In this document: piece after piece, positions 35,584 through 47,212 of the stretch
How the letters are laid out: every line of letters begins with the position of its first letter
How positions within the stretch are numbered: position 1 is the stretch's first letter
Assembly (NCBI GenBank): GCA_033964015.1
Contig: CM066912.1
Location: forward strand, 14,357,399-14,421,398
DNA length: 64,000 nt
DNA from: Scolanthus callimorphus
Taxonomy: Eukaryota > Cnidaria > Anthozoa > Actiniaria > Edwardsiidae
Reading direction: 5' to 3'
Made by a program: the position numbers and the translations under genes
The notes under the pieces: model-generated
What the model was told of the DNA's origin: nothing
Database searches by the model: none
The model's input: the letters and a program-made list of their open reading frames with translations, nothing else

Positions 35584-38500
35584 ATGCCATATGCCGTTGT
35601 TTCTTGGCACACTCGTGGAGGGACTAACCTACCATCTGTTGCGGTGGAAGCATTGGCCGTTAACAAAATCTGCGTAGATGGAGGTGGTGAGGCAGAATCG
35701 GATAAAAACTGCTCAATGCAGTACAGCCAACAAATCTGGCAAGGGGTAGTGGTATCTGTCCATGGTAAATACAAAGCAGTTACCGCCTTTCATTATCAGT
35801 AAATGCCATTCATTCCTTAATCACGGCTCATGCAGCTCAAAGCCTGATCCAGGGGGATCCGGATGATGCCCAGAAACTCAAAAGTATGAAACTTATTGAG
35901 TCAGGCTTTAGTAAAAATTTATTCTGTGGCATGTATATGTAATGATTTTTCACATTTCTGTTTTTTGTTTAGCATCCCAGAAATTGGCCAATGAAGCTCG
36001 AGACTCCTTTGTCTCTGATGATCCAGGTGAATATACTTATAATTTTGAGGGTTACTAAAAAAGGTAGCAAAATATAGCCTAATTTACTCTAATACAGGAA
36101 GTGTGCTGGGTACTTACACTTTCACATTAAGTTTTTCAACTACAGCTGTGTTTAAGCTTTCCAAAATACAACAATTGCAAGAGCCCTTTTCATCCACAAG
36201 TTTTCTCTAAGCTCACACCATTTTGTCACTTGCGTGTCTCAGAAACGACATTTGTCTGCAGAGGCTACTTTTGCATAGTTGAAAAACACAAGAAAACACT
36301 AAAATCAAAAGAAAACACAGGGAGATAAAAAGTAGCCTCTGCTCGCAGGGAATATTTTCTGCTATCAAAATTTCCCGCTTGCATGCCCCCATACCCCTGG
36401 AAGCCACAAAAACTTCCAGTGGAATTAGTTTCATTAAATGTTTTTCAACTTTACTTTTATTAGAATCGGACAGAGAAGTTAATGCAGAAGATGTGGAGAA
36501 CTGACAGTAGATACTGCACCCCCAGACAGGAGCCTGTCAAATGATTCAGGTACTGCCTTTCTTTAGTCCAAAAAGGCAAGAAGCTATTTTTATATACTGG
36601 TAGCTCTGTGGTACAGAAGAGCCTAGCCAACGAACCATTATTATTATTATTGTTATTACTATTAGTCTAGCAGATATTCTTTAGGCAATTGATCTACAAA
36701 AGGGAAGGATCTAGGAATTTGGATTATACAGAAAAAACGTTGCAGCTCTGTCCTTTATAACTCCAATCATTTTTGCAAACTAGTACTGTCACCTTTTAAA
36801 GTTAAGAAACTTAATAGTGTACACTGCAGACAGAGGCCTCATTTTTATGTATTGCCATTCCAGGCAAATACAAGAAAAGAGTGTTCTTCCAGCTGGTTAG
36901 AACAGCGCTTTAAACAATACAAAACATTCAATATTACAGAATAGTTAATACTTTTTTGCTTCACAAAGAGTTTTTGTGCATTTCTTGGGTATACTATGCT
37001 ATCAGTTTGTATTTTTGAAACTAATAACATTTACTGTCTGAATTATCCACAGAAACTAATGATGCATTTGAAAAAGGCTTACCTAATAGTGAAGGTACAG
37101 ACAGAAAATGATTAAACTTTAGACTTAATGGGTTGTTGCTGTTTCTTTCATTGAACAGCACATACCAAAGATTGAGTCACCTAAGGTCTATCAAATGATA
37201 TGAGTAGTTGTATAATAGATAAAAACTTATTTCCAGTCTCAAAAAGACAATTTTCAAGGAAACATTTTTCCCTTCAACAGAGTCTTCTGGTAAACAAAGA
37301 CAGAATGGTCCTCGCAGTCCAAAGAAGCGAAAAAGAGGAAGTTCCAAGAATAGTGAGAAAGGTATGTAAATGTTTGTCAATGAACAGTATGTTTTTAAAA
37401 ATCTTGTGTCTGAATACACACACTACAATGGTTGGCTATCTTTAACAATTTTTTCACAATTTAACTGCAGGCAAAACACAAGCCAAGCCTGCTAAACCAA
37501 AGTCTACTGGTAAAAAACAAGCACAGCCTAAACAAGCTAAGAATCCAAAGAAAGGTATGTATTCCATTAGTATTGTGTGTTTCCTAAAAATATCCATACC
37601 CCCCCTACAGAAGGGATTGGAAATTCCAGAGGGGTGGGGGGTCAATTTACCTGATATGTTCCATACAAATACTGTATTTTTCTTCGGAAATTCCAGAGGG
37701 GCAGGGGGGGTCATTTCTCAACACCCTTCCATGGGGGGGTATGGATATTTTTTTGGAAACACACATTCTAACAAAAAAGAATTCCAGAGGGTGGTAAGAC
37801 AATTTATTTCAAGGTTGTTCATGAAAAGGTCACTTTAATCAAAGGCCTGATGGCTGAAACAGGGTGCGCTACAGGATCTTTTTTGTGGCTGCCTACCAAA
37901 CAGGCCATCTTTATACATTTTAATTTTTACTTTCAGGGGAAAAGCAAGCAAACAACGTGAGGAGAAGTCCAAGGAAAGGTACCAGACATCTTAGTACATC
38001 ATACAGTATTGTATAGGCAGTTTAATTCAGTGCATGCTAGGAACCCATCATCTGCCAGCTTTTTTTTTTTATGACAGATGGCAAAAACATGCAAGTGTGT
38101 CAAACAGGATTCTTTGCCAAGCTCTTATTTATGAAAGGATAAATGTATGGGAGTGTACAAAAATTAATGGGGAGATCTGACAAGACCTCTAAGTGCAGTA
38201 AACTCCAACAAAATGCAGGAGACTCATATTTTTTTGGCTTCATGAATCACTATTTTAATGTGTGTTTGTTTTTGTTATAAATAGTTTCCAAGAAGCAACC
38301 AGAAGCCAAGAGTCCAGGTATGTTCACAAATTGTGTATTTCTTTATTTGCTATCAATTTTAAGCAAGTTTGTTAGGCCAAGCACTGCAGACAAGACTTGT
38401 ATGGCTTGTAAGGTCCCATACAGATGTTTCTTCTCTCATACCTTTCTTTTTAAAGATCCACAACAAAAGTTGTCAAGGAAACTGGTTGAGGATATCCTCT

Positions 38501-41500
38501 ACCCCCTTACGGCCAGCCATAGTGATGCATCAGATGATTCAGATGAGGTTCAATGTGTTGAGGGTGGTCAGCTGTCAGCCCCAAGACCTCAACAACACCA
38601 ATGCTACAGTTTAGCATGTGCCAAACAAAAAGACGACTTAAGAAAGGAAATTGGGGCATTGACGCGGGAAATTTTAAAGTGTAAGTTAAGAGACAATGAA
38701 TCTGTTAGCCCAAATGGTAGTTTCACTGGCATGGTATGTGTAAATGGAGCGAGTGGACGGAATAGAAATATTTTTCAAGATGTATACATCAAGGCTTTAA
38801 AATTTAAAATCAAGCAATCAAAGTTTGCTCCAATTCATAATCACATCTGTAATTTGTGTTACTATGCTGTGTGACTATGTCACAGGGAGGGGGATTTTGT
38901 TAGAAAGCCAATCAGAAAGAGAGTACAGATCAAAGTATTGACTTTCTTGATATCTCAGGCATTGAAATATTTGCTTTTCTCTGAAAATTGAGAAAATTAT
39001 GAGCAGTAATCGCTTTTAAAACACTAAATTACTCATTTACAGCTGTTTCAGGTAAAACACGGCTATGTGTGTTCAAAACATTTTTGGCAGTTGGGTTTTT
39101 CTGCAAAGTCAATCAAATTGCCTAGCGCAGTGAATTGGCTTCGGTTGCGACATGTCTTGCAAGGGAAGCCAAACAAAAGCACTGGGCAAAGGATTTGATT
39201 GGCTCACACGGATTGCATTGATTGACAGCGCAGAAAACCCCAACTGCCAAACTCCAAAAGAATCTGACAACGACAAAGTTGCGTGTTACCTGAAACAGCT
39301 GTAAGCCAAACTTAGTTCAGGTATTAAGTTAAACTTAAAGGAAATTTCCTTAAAATGGTTTGAATCTCTGAATGCAGACAAAGTTTTTATGGGATGGCCC
39401 AGTTGACATGGTAATTGACATAATATTGCGAGACAGCTCTTTAAATTAAAAATCTGAGATTTCAAGTATCCCCAAGAATTTGTGAGATTTTGCATTATGT
39501 ACTTCCTGCAATATATTTTCTAGGGTAAACATACTATTTTTCAGCAACATTGTATATGGCTTGGGTATTCAGAAGACTGAGCCATTGGTTAACATATAAT
39601 AGATATTCAGACCTTGACCTTCCTATTACATGGTATTTTAGTGAAATCTGATGAAGGTCGAAGTCAGCCTCTCAATATACAAGCAAGGAGGGAGGTTGCA
39701 ACACATGAAGGGCCAATGATGGCACAGGAAGCCAGCGACAAGGGGGTGATTATAAATTATACTACTTTTAGTTTTAACTTTTGCTGATTTATTGTAGCTC
39801 CAAGGAAAAGGGAGGATTTCTTCCTTGGTGGCTAGCTAACCTCTATAACCACCTTGTAACCTCACAGGGGACTCTGTATGTGACAGCTATTAATTGATGC
39901 ATGTGCAAGATTTAATACAGCTGTCCGCTTAGAGATTAAGGAGAACTTTCTCCACATATGCTACCGGTAGAAACATTCAAAATCAGCCAATCAGCAATAC
40001 CCTCAAATATAAGCTGTCACCAGAGCCTTCCCTTCTGTGAGGCAACCAGCCATGGAGCAATTGTATGAGCACTAACAAGAAAATCAAAACAAAAGTTGAG
40101 AAATAGAAACTACATGGAATGAAACTGCAGTTTTTGTAATTCTGCAAACTTTGGCAGACTGAATAAAACCATGGTTTTGGCTTCCATCACAAAAAAAAAG
40201 AGTGAACTGAGTTCTGTGATTTCACATGGCTTTGAGAGTTTTTTTAACTACCGACCTATGCTCCAGGAGACTTTGATTTGAAATTCCAAAATTTGATGAA
40301 AAAATTCCAAAGTTTGTGTTTTTCTATACAACTTGCTTGGCACAGCACTCTGGGATTCATTTTCCATATTAAATGCATAATCAATTAATATGCTAATACG
40401 TTCATATTTAATTATCTGTTTCAGTTTTCTGAAATTGCAACTGGGGTGTGGTGCTGCCCAGTGAAAGTGAAGGCACTTATTAACTCCTGCAAGTCAAGGA
40501 GGCAGCTTGCCACATCAATGCTTGGCATCTTTTTTGACCTTAAGGGGGTAGATAAAGGCAGGCGGCTGTCTGAGCTTGACAGCAATATAACAACGGCAAT
40601 CATAGGTTAGTTGCAAAAACCATCACTGCTGGTTAGTGCATTGATCATGTTTATTATTGGCAATACCGGTAAATGTAATAAAATTCCAAATAACCCTGAA
40701 CAAAGACCTTGCATGGAGTATATTCTGACTGCAGTAATTGCTTTTTTGTTCGTTTTTCCCTGCATGAACTTTCCCAATTTTCATTGTTTTAAATCATTTG
40801 TTCTTTCATACCTGACCCTCTCCTCTCCTTCCCCCCCCCCCCCCCCCCCTTCATTTATTTATGCAATGTGATGTTTAGGACTGCTTTTGTTACCTTTTAA
40901 TAGATTTTGCAGTGGTGGCAAAAATGCCTGAAGGGATTGCCTCGTGCAAGCAATCTGACGTACGGCAAGCAATGAGTGTCAGGCTAAATGGCTATGTGCA
41001 CCAGAAAAAACACCCTGGCTACCATCAAGGTAATTTCATTATATTTTGTATAACTTCACTGTAATAGGATCGAGGTTTGGTGCTTTTTACTAAACTCCAA
41101 TTTCTCCTAAAATAATCACAAGTAAAGTTCCATGCATTTAAGCCACAAAAAAAAAAGAAAATTCATAGGTTCACGTTTACTGTATAGCTTCCTTATCAAC
41201 AGGACTTTGGCCAGTGTGGGAGTCTAGGATCCTTCACACTGCTGTCTCCTGAAAAATTGCTAAAACATTGTTAATAAAAGCTTGTGTTTTTCCCATGTTG
41301 ATTTATTATTTCTTGAGATTTACTGGCCTGGACTTTTTTGAGTTTTTTACTAAAAGTATTGCCATTTCACTGATCACTTCATTATATTACATGCAGTCAA
41401 GTGAGCAGTAGAGTGAATGTGGTGTACAATCGAATTTATAATGTTGTTTGCAAATATTACATGAAACTTCACTCTTCCATCAGCCAAAATATATAAACTT

Positions 41501-41699
41501 AAATCCAAATTCCAAAATATGATTATGATATTAAATTATGAGAGTTTAATTTCTATCATTTTTCTTTTTCGCAGAACGATACAAAAAGAATAAGCGCCTG
41601 CGTGGCAATGACGAAGGCGAGAAAAAGAAGAAGAAAAGAAAGAAGCACAAGAAGAGCAAGAGATCTAATCCCGAAGACGAATGCCCCATGCCACAGTAG
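35584..41699 (+). CDS. BEN-like DNA-binding protein, second gene of Tn-B (13 exons, one frame lesion)
   Basis: Exons: 35584-35764, 35973-36026, 36464-36549, 37053-37094, 37281-37361, 37471-37554, 37937-37978, 38285-38317, 38456-38680, 39642-39745, 40425-40605, 40904-41029, 41575-41699. Nearly all joins are phase 1. The N-terminus (PYAVVSWHTRGGTNLPSVAV...IWQGVVVSV) looks like a small beta-rich reader domain. Next come short Lys/Pro/Ser exons (SPKKRKRGSS, KTQAKPAKPKSTGKK), a coiled segment (LRKEIGALTREILK), then a BEN-like domain (~312-413: KVKALINSCKSRRQLATSML, FDLKGVDKGRRLSELDSN, DVRQAMSVRLNGYVHQKK) and a basic tail. Exon 3 is 86 nt, one short of the phase-keeping 87, so the frame breaks after AEDVE. 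Total about 454 residues if corrected. BEN domains bind DNA; reading Tn-B's end words is inferred. Confidence 0.7.
37575..37765. repeat. Hairpin MITE, GTTCC/ATCC type, copy 3 (best preserved)
   Basis: The left end GTGTGTTTCCTAAAAATATCC leads to ATACCCC, and the right end GGGGTATGGATATTTTTTTGG leads to AAACACAC. The inner TTGGAAATTCCAGAGGGG and GGAAATTCCAGAGGGGCAGG also belong to the fold. It is 191 bp, in an intron of the BEN-like gene. Confidence 0.82.
39037..39304. repeat. MITE with ~23 bp terminal inverted repeats (TTACAGCTGTTTCAGG)
   Basis: TTACAGCTGTTTCAGGTAA at the left mirrors TTACCTGAAACAGCTGTAA at the right. Inner GGCAGTTGGGTTTT and AAAACCCCAACTGCC pair. It is in an intron of the BEN-like gene. 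Confidence 0.82.
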
Positions 41700-41878
41700 G
41701 TCTCTTGCTCAGGCTTTCCTACAATGTAGATGGAGCATTTGAATTTTGGAGGGGGGAGGGGGGATAGGATTTAGACCTTACCAAGTTTTTTGTCTTTCCA
41801 TATAAATAGTTGCCCGTGAAGAGAAACCCACAACTGATGGCAATGGAGAGAGCACTTTGAAATTTGTAAAATTGCAGG

Positions 41879-42037
41879 GGCGTAGCCAGGGGGGTCCAGG
41901 GGGGCCGGGGCCCCCCTCTTTCTAGGAAATTTTCCCATACATTTACTGTATTTGCTGGAGAAAATTTGAGCATTTTCGTCCCATGTTTTCACTATCCCCC
42001 CCCCCCCCCCCCCCCTTCAGAAATTCCTGGCTACGCC
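41879..42037. repeat. MITE with GGCGTAGCCAGG ends
   Basis: GGCGTAGCCAGG at the left and CCTGGCTACGCC at the right are perfect inverted 12-mers around a G-run/C-run interior. Ends of this form are common among short non-autonomous elements in animals. Confidence 0.8.
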
Positions 42038-42563
42038 GCTCAATTGCATTGTCTCACCACAAAAATCTTCAGAATTCTGAGCTTGGCAGCTATGCTACCA
42101 TAATGCACAGCGTCACCACCATTTTTGATACCTCAAACCTAATTATTTTTGTCAGTTAAGGGCATCATTTAACCCCCCAAAACGAAATGAATCACGTAAA
42201 CAGAAACCAGCAATAAAATATCACTGGGTCATTAACATTATACATAAAATAAGTTTAAATGTCAGACCATGTTTTGATCTTTGTAATTTTCGAGGTGCCC
42301 TTTCTAGCCATGCATCTTTTAGCTTTTTCTCATTTTATCTTGTTTTTATAATTGTATATATTATATTTTTATGTTTGCTCTATATTAAGTTCAATATTAT
42401 TAAGACTTCAGCTCGCCGCATGCATTATTTATATATTGACAAATTAAATATTGATTGCAATGGAACAGTAGACAAACAAATGCATATGATAATTACATAT
42501 ATATAATCCAAATTGTGAGTTTTTTATGTATATATATATATATATATATTTTATGGTATACTT

Positions 42564-42755
42564 AAGCAATAGAGAACTTTTTCCGTGTCTACATACTCTG
42601 ATGCAAACACGAGGGGAGGTTGGGAGAATTCGAGACAGTTATGCAGCCACGAGACCGAAGGTCGAGTGGCTGCATAACCTGTCGAGAATTCTCCCAACCT
42701 ACCCGAGTGTTTGCATCAGAGTATGTAGACACTGGGAAAAAGTTCTCTATTGCTT
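42564..42755. repeat. 192 bp near-perfect palindrome
   Basis: AAGCAATAGAGAACTTTTTC ... GTTATGCAGCCAC is followed after a ~16 base loop by its reverse complement, GTGGCTGCATAACCTGTCG ... AAGTTCTCTATTGCTT. Arms are about 87 bp with a few mismatches and gaps (for example GAGGGGAGG against CCTACCCGAG). Confidence 0.88.
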
Positions 42756-44002
42756 TTATAAAATATCTTTCACTTTTTGAAGCGAAAGATTTAAAATTAA
42801 TTTATTTCAACATTTTATCTGAATATATAAATTCTCCTTACCGCGCGACGGTCTGAACGGGCCAATCAGAAGGCGTGTTATATCGCATGTGTTTTAAAAA
42901 CGTTTTTCACTCAGTTCGCTGCAAGTTTTGCGAAGGGGAGGCGAGAGAAAACTGCTTTCTTAAGAAACATTTCACGACTTTATTGACCTCTTCTATGGTG
43001 TTTATGGTAATTGAAGCATAAGCGAATGTCAATGAAGGGATGTACGGGTTAAGAATTGCAAAGCCGAAGGAATTTTCCATACAAGAACGGCCTTCATGTT
43101 GATTTGCCGAGTTTTGGAAAGGCGAATTCGGCATCGAAAAAGCAAAAATAGCGTGTGTCTTGTTTCGATCTTCAAATCAAGCAAAATGTTAAATACCAGA
43201 CTGGAATAATACTATGAAGGCTTCAATTGTTGCTGATGCCATGAACGAATGTCCATGAACTGTCACTCGATGGTATTGAATTTTTGAAGCAAGTCAAAGT
43301 TTCGTCGACAGTGCCGCCGGTGTTCGCCGATCGCCGGTAAGAATTTCATGTTTTGTTAATGCTTCAAATCTTGTTAACTTGCTAGCAAACGACTTTTTAC
43401 CTACTCGGCTTGTGAAAGATCATCATTTTGAAAAATTGAATAGGAAAGTAATAAAATAAATTGTGATTTATTCAATAATTTGGTCTTCGTTGTTCTTTTT
43501 CATTTTGGCTAGCCGATTCGCCGAAAGTCTCCAAATCCATAAATTTAGTTGGGTCGCTTAACTTGATTTGTGTTGTTTTTCTCCTCTTAGTACGAGCTGT
43601 ATACTTTTAAAAAGTTCCCAGAAGTCAAAGAAATCGTTTCATAAAGGGAGGGAAGAGGATGTCGGAGGACAAACATATCATGTATAATCGTACGAAAATG
43701 TTGACAATCCTGAAAATTTACACGCGTTTGACTAAAAAAGTCGAAGACAAGCCAATTCTTTGAACTTGTGGTTAAAGGATGGGACGACAAATGATAGCTA
43801 AAAAGAAAACAGCACTGCTTTCACAATTTCATTGCTTCAAGTGTTTGGATAAATTTTTGTCCAAATGTATAAAGAATGAAAAAAGAAGACAACGCAAACG
43901 TCGTCCCGGGCGTGACGTCACAACCGTGTTTATATACTCTCATATAAACACACCTGTCGACCAATGAGGGCGCGCGTACTATCTTAGTTATTTTATAAAC
44001 TG

Positions 44003-44070
44003 TAATAATTGTCTGAGACCTGGTATTTGATTCTGGGTCTTAATCAAATATCTGTCTCAGACAATTATTA
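44003..44070. repeat. Hairpin TAATAATTGTCTGAGAC
   Basis: TAATAATTGTCTGAGAC and TATTTGATT pair with AATCAAATA and TCTCAGACAATTATTA. It lies in the Tn-B right arm. Confidence 0.75.
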
Positions 44071-44984
44071 TAATACCGTTCTGATCTAATCGATCATCAC
44101 ACTCTGTGTCGCAAGGACCCTTGAAGTATATTTTATAGTATTTTTCAAATGAAAGTTGTTATTAATTAATTATTTATTAATTATTTATTTGATTGTTCAT
44201 GTTACAGATATATAACCTAATCAGAAATGAAAAATCAGAATTCATTGGCAATTGATGAACATATAATATAACATGCTATATTGTTAAGGTTGCTCTGCGG
44301 ACACCTCCCAAATGGCTAAAAATCAAGTAGGATCGTTTACAAACAGCATCATGCTTGTGAAAACATAATATTGTATTATGAATATGAAATAAGAAAGATG
44401 AATTGTGTTTTAATAGAATAAATGATATTTACTCGACAGACTGGTAGTATCATTGTCTTGTTAATGCTGCATTCAAATTGTTATCCCAGGCTACTGTGCG
44501 TCAACTTCGAACTGTAAGTACAATAGCATCTCAAAAGAAATGCTGTTCTCCAAGAAAACAAATCAGTATCTTTTATGAATGTTGATCAAAGCAATATTGT
44601 CACTGTTGCTGTGTACTAGTGTTCGATAATGATCCGCTGTATGACGATCAGCAATATCACTGCCAACTCTCCAGGTTTTTTAACAAATCTCCCGGTCTCC
44701 AGCAGGTTAAAGCATCAATATCTGCAGGTTTTTCAACATTGTTCTTATACACAGTCAGACACAAAAAAGTCAACCGAAGTCTGCGCCATAGAGTTCGGAC
44801 GGTTTTCGGAAGAAAGGTTTTGAAAAGACTCGGGAAAACGAGATGGTTCCGACGAATTATCCAGGTTTCAGAACGTCTGGGGTTGACGTATGCAATATTG
44901 ATTTCCTTTATGCTTTTGTTCCTTTCCTGAAGCTTTGAGTAATTGGTTAATGTTGATAAATATCGTTCTAGTGGTATTATCTTC

Positions 44985-45727
44985 AAAAACTAATAATAAC
45001 TATATTTCTATAGTAGTTTTTTTTAAGTTTAAAAAACATCTTATTCCAGGATTTATACTCTATTTTAAATTTATTTTTGTGGTGATAGTATACTATTTTA
45101 TGCTGTTTTTTCTCTATTTTTATTGTATTTAAAAGCATTTAAAAACTATTTTCTGCCATGTTCTTCCAGGAAGTCCAGCTTTCACTATTTTGAATTTTTT
45201 GTCTATTTTAAGGCTATTACAAATAATAGAACTTTTACTATTTTAAATGATTTCGAGATTCTATTTTAACTCTATTTTTTGATCAACAAAAAACTTTTCT
45301 CTATTTTTATTCTATTTAAAAAGCATGGAAGCACAATTTTATTCTTTGTTTCTCCAATTTTTTTAGGAAGTCACGCTTTCACTATATTTTTAATCTATTT
45401 TGATCTATTTTAAAACTATTTAAACCAATGAGACAATACAGCTCTTCACTATTTTAAATGATTTTGAGATTCTATTTAAACACTATTTTATATAATTATT
45501 TAAAATAGACAAAAAATAAATTTAAAATACATTCCAACCACCTTTAAAATAGGTTAAAAATATTTTACAACCATGGTTAAAATAGTTCGGTGTCTCATAA
45601 CCCCTTGAAAATTAAAATAGTGAAAAATTAATTTTGATAGCATTAAAATAGCTATTTAAAATAGAAAAAAAATTACAATTCAAATAGTATTAAAATAGCT
45701 TTTAAATAGAGTTCATTTTGGTACGGG
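44985..45727. repeat. Tn-B right AT-word subterminal array and terminus
   Basis: Dense TATTTTAAA, CTATTTTTAT and TTAAAATAG words, mostly the reverse complement sense towards the end, lead into TTTTGGTACGGG (45716-45727), the inverse of the left terminus. Confidence 0.85.
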
Positions 45728-47212
45728 TCATATTTTTGAAATCTTCTGTAAGTTGGAAATAATCTTACTTTCTTTCAGTATAAAACCAGGGCTTATTGAA
45801 ATTAATAGAAAAAAGGGGTATAACATCTAGGGACATTGTTTCCATGATTTCATACTTGCAATTAACCCAGTAATGTAAACCACTGATTATTTTTTCAAAT
45901 AAAAACATGGACATTGTTAACAAATATGTATTTAATGAGAATAGACCAATTTTGATAATTTAAGAATATAATTCGAATACAAGGCTCATGGTGAAAAAAC
46001 AAAACAAACATATTCGTTTTTCGATGCCAATGAGATTTCTTTTGTGTTAGTCCCCCGAGCCTCAAAATCAAGTAAGAATTTAAATTATATCGAAATTGAA
46101 GAGGTCTCCGATACCCCTGGTACCATTGACTACTGGACCCTAGGGCTGGCAGAGATTTTTATCCAGTGAAATAGTGCCTCTCATTGGAAATTTCCTGTTA
46201 TACTGATGGGAAAATGCAGCTGTTATAGCAAGTGTTTGAAATTTAAGGTTGGTATGACTGCTATATTTCCCTGTCTGGTCCTGGGGATTGGGGGCTAGGA
46301 TTTTGATTGGCTAGTGCAACATTGGCTAGTGCAACCTTCGACTTGACTTGTTAAATAGAGGGCTGACTCTCTTAAGACCTTCAGTTCGGTTTTTCTGAGT
46401 TTGTTTGACACATGATTACCTGATTGGTAGACGAGAGCCACTGCATGTCCACTCAAGTGGAAAAAGTGTGTTCTCTTACAGATGCTGTTAACATGCTGCA
46501 GTCCTTGACGCAAAACCAGACCTTTCTTATCAAAGGAAGTGGAATTTCCAGAGCAAGGGATCTGGGTGTCCAGAATGTTTTTTAAATTATATACTCTTTA
46601 AAACAGATAGGTAGGCGGATCAAATCTCAACACTCTTTCTTTAGTGGGGTATCAATATTTTCTGGAAAAGACTTTACCAAGAACACGACATGAGCTAGCA
46701 GCCTCCAGCCCTATGGGCCTATGTGGAATTGCCTCAACCTGTGGAATTCTAGAAATCTAAGTAACCCGTCACCTCTTTTTATTTCATTCCAAATACTAGA
46801 GGACTTTAAGCAATATACTCTGAAAGCTTGGGAAAAGCAAATTGACATAGAAATGTCCAATTATTTCTATTTAATGTTTAAAAATGATCCGAAAAGTGAT
46901 TCACAATTGCTTTGTGTAGCTTTCAGTGTCTCTTTATGAAGTACAAGAAATACCATGCACAATGTTTAAAATCATGAATATCTGACTTTATTTAATGTAC
47001 TGTCTATGTAAAATGCTACACTTATTTTACTTATTACAACACCCTTAAGAATTATGTGTCAAAAGCTTTCCAAAAAGAAAACATACTTTCTGTATCTATT
47101 AAATTTACAAAGGAAACCCTAGAGAAAACACCCATACTATTCAAGAAAAAGCAAAAGCAGAGAGCATTTGTATCTATTCAAAATACTTGCTTTGTGTGGC
47201 TATTCCAAGGGT
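45728..47212. other. Intergenic with a MITE remnant
   Basis: No supported gene. Sequence near 46535-46675 (GGAATTTCCAGAGCAAGGGA, GGGGTATCAATATTTTCTGG) is a diverged copy of the GTTCC/ATCC hairpin MITE. Two 72-codon frames (46295-46513 minus, 46721-46939 plus) lack motifs. Confidence 0.4.

Larger units (their letters stand above)
41700..44984. other. Tn-B right arm spacer, no gene
   Basis: Follows the BEN-like stop. A candidate poly(A) signal AATAAA lies at 42212-42217. It contains a MITE (41879-42037), a (TA)n run (42525-42552), a long palindrome (42564-42755) and a hairpin (44003-44070). A 103-codon plus frame at 44619-44930 overlaps a 109-codon minus frame; neither has motifs. Confidence 0.5.
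24246..45727. mobile_element. Tn-B: giant CACTA/EnSpm-like transposon, ~21.5 kb, divergent gene pair
   Basis: The ends share an inverted CCCGTACCAAAA (24246-24257 and 45716-45727). Behind each end is a 550-750 bp array of AT words (CTATTTTAAAA, CTATTTAAAA) running in opposite orientation. Between them are a 12-exon tnp2-type transposase gene (minus, 25150-34822) and a 13-exon BEN-like gene (plus, 35584-41699), sharing a 5' region near 34823-34960. Nested in introns are a LINE fragment and at least eight MITEs or hairpins, which account for much of the length. No exact target duplication is visible: the left flank ends TTACTG and the right flank begins TCATAT. The layout mirrors Tn-A. Confidence 0.72.

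Noticed and set aside
35803..35940. Frame reading AHAAQSLIQGDPDDAQKLKS downstream of exon 1 of the BEN-like gene
   Set aside because: Protein-like, but no donor/acceptor pair joins it in phase. It could be a lost or alternative exon; not included in the model.
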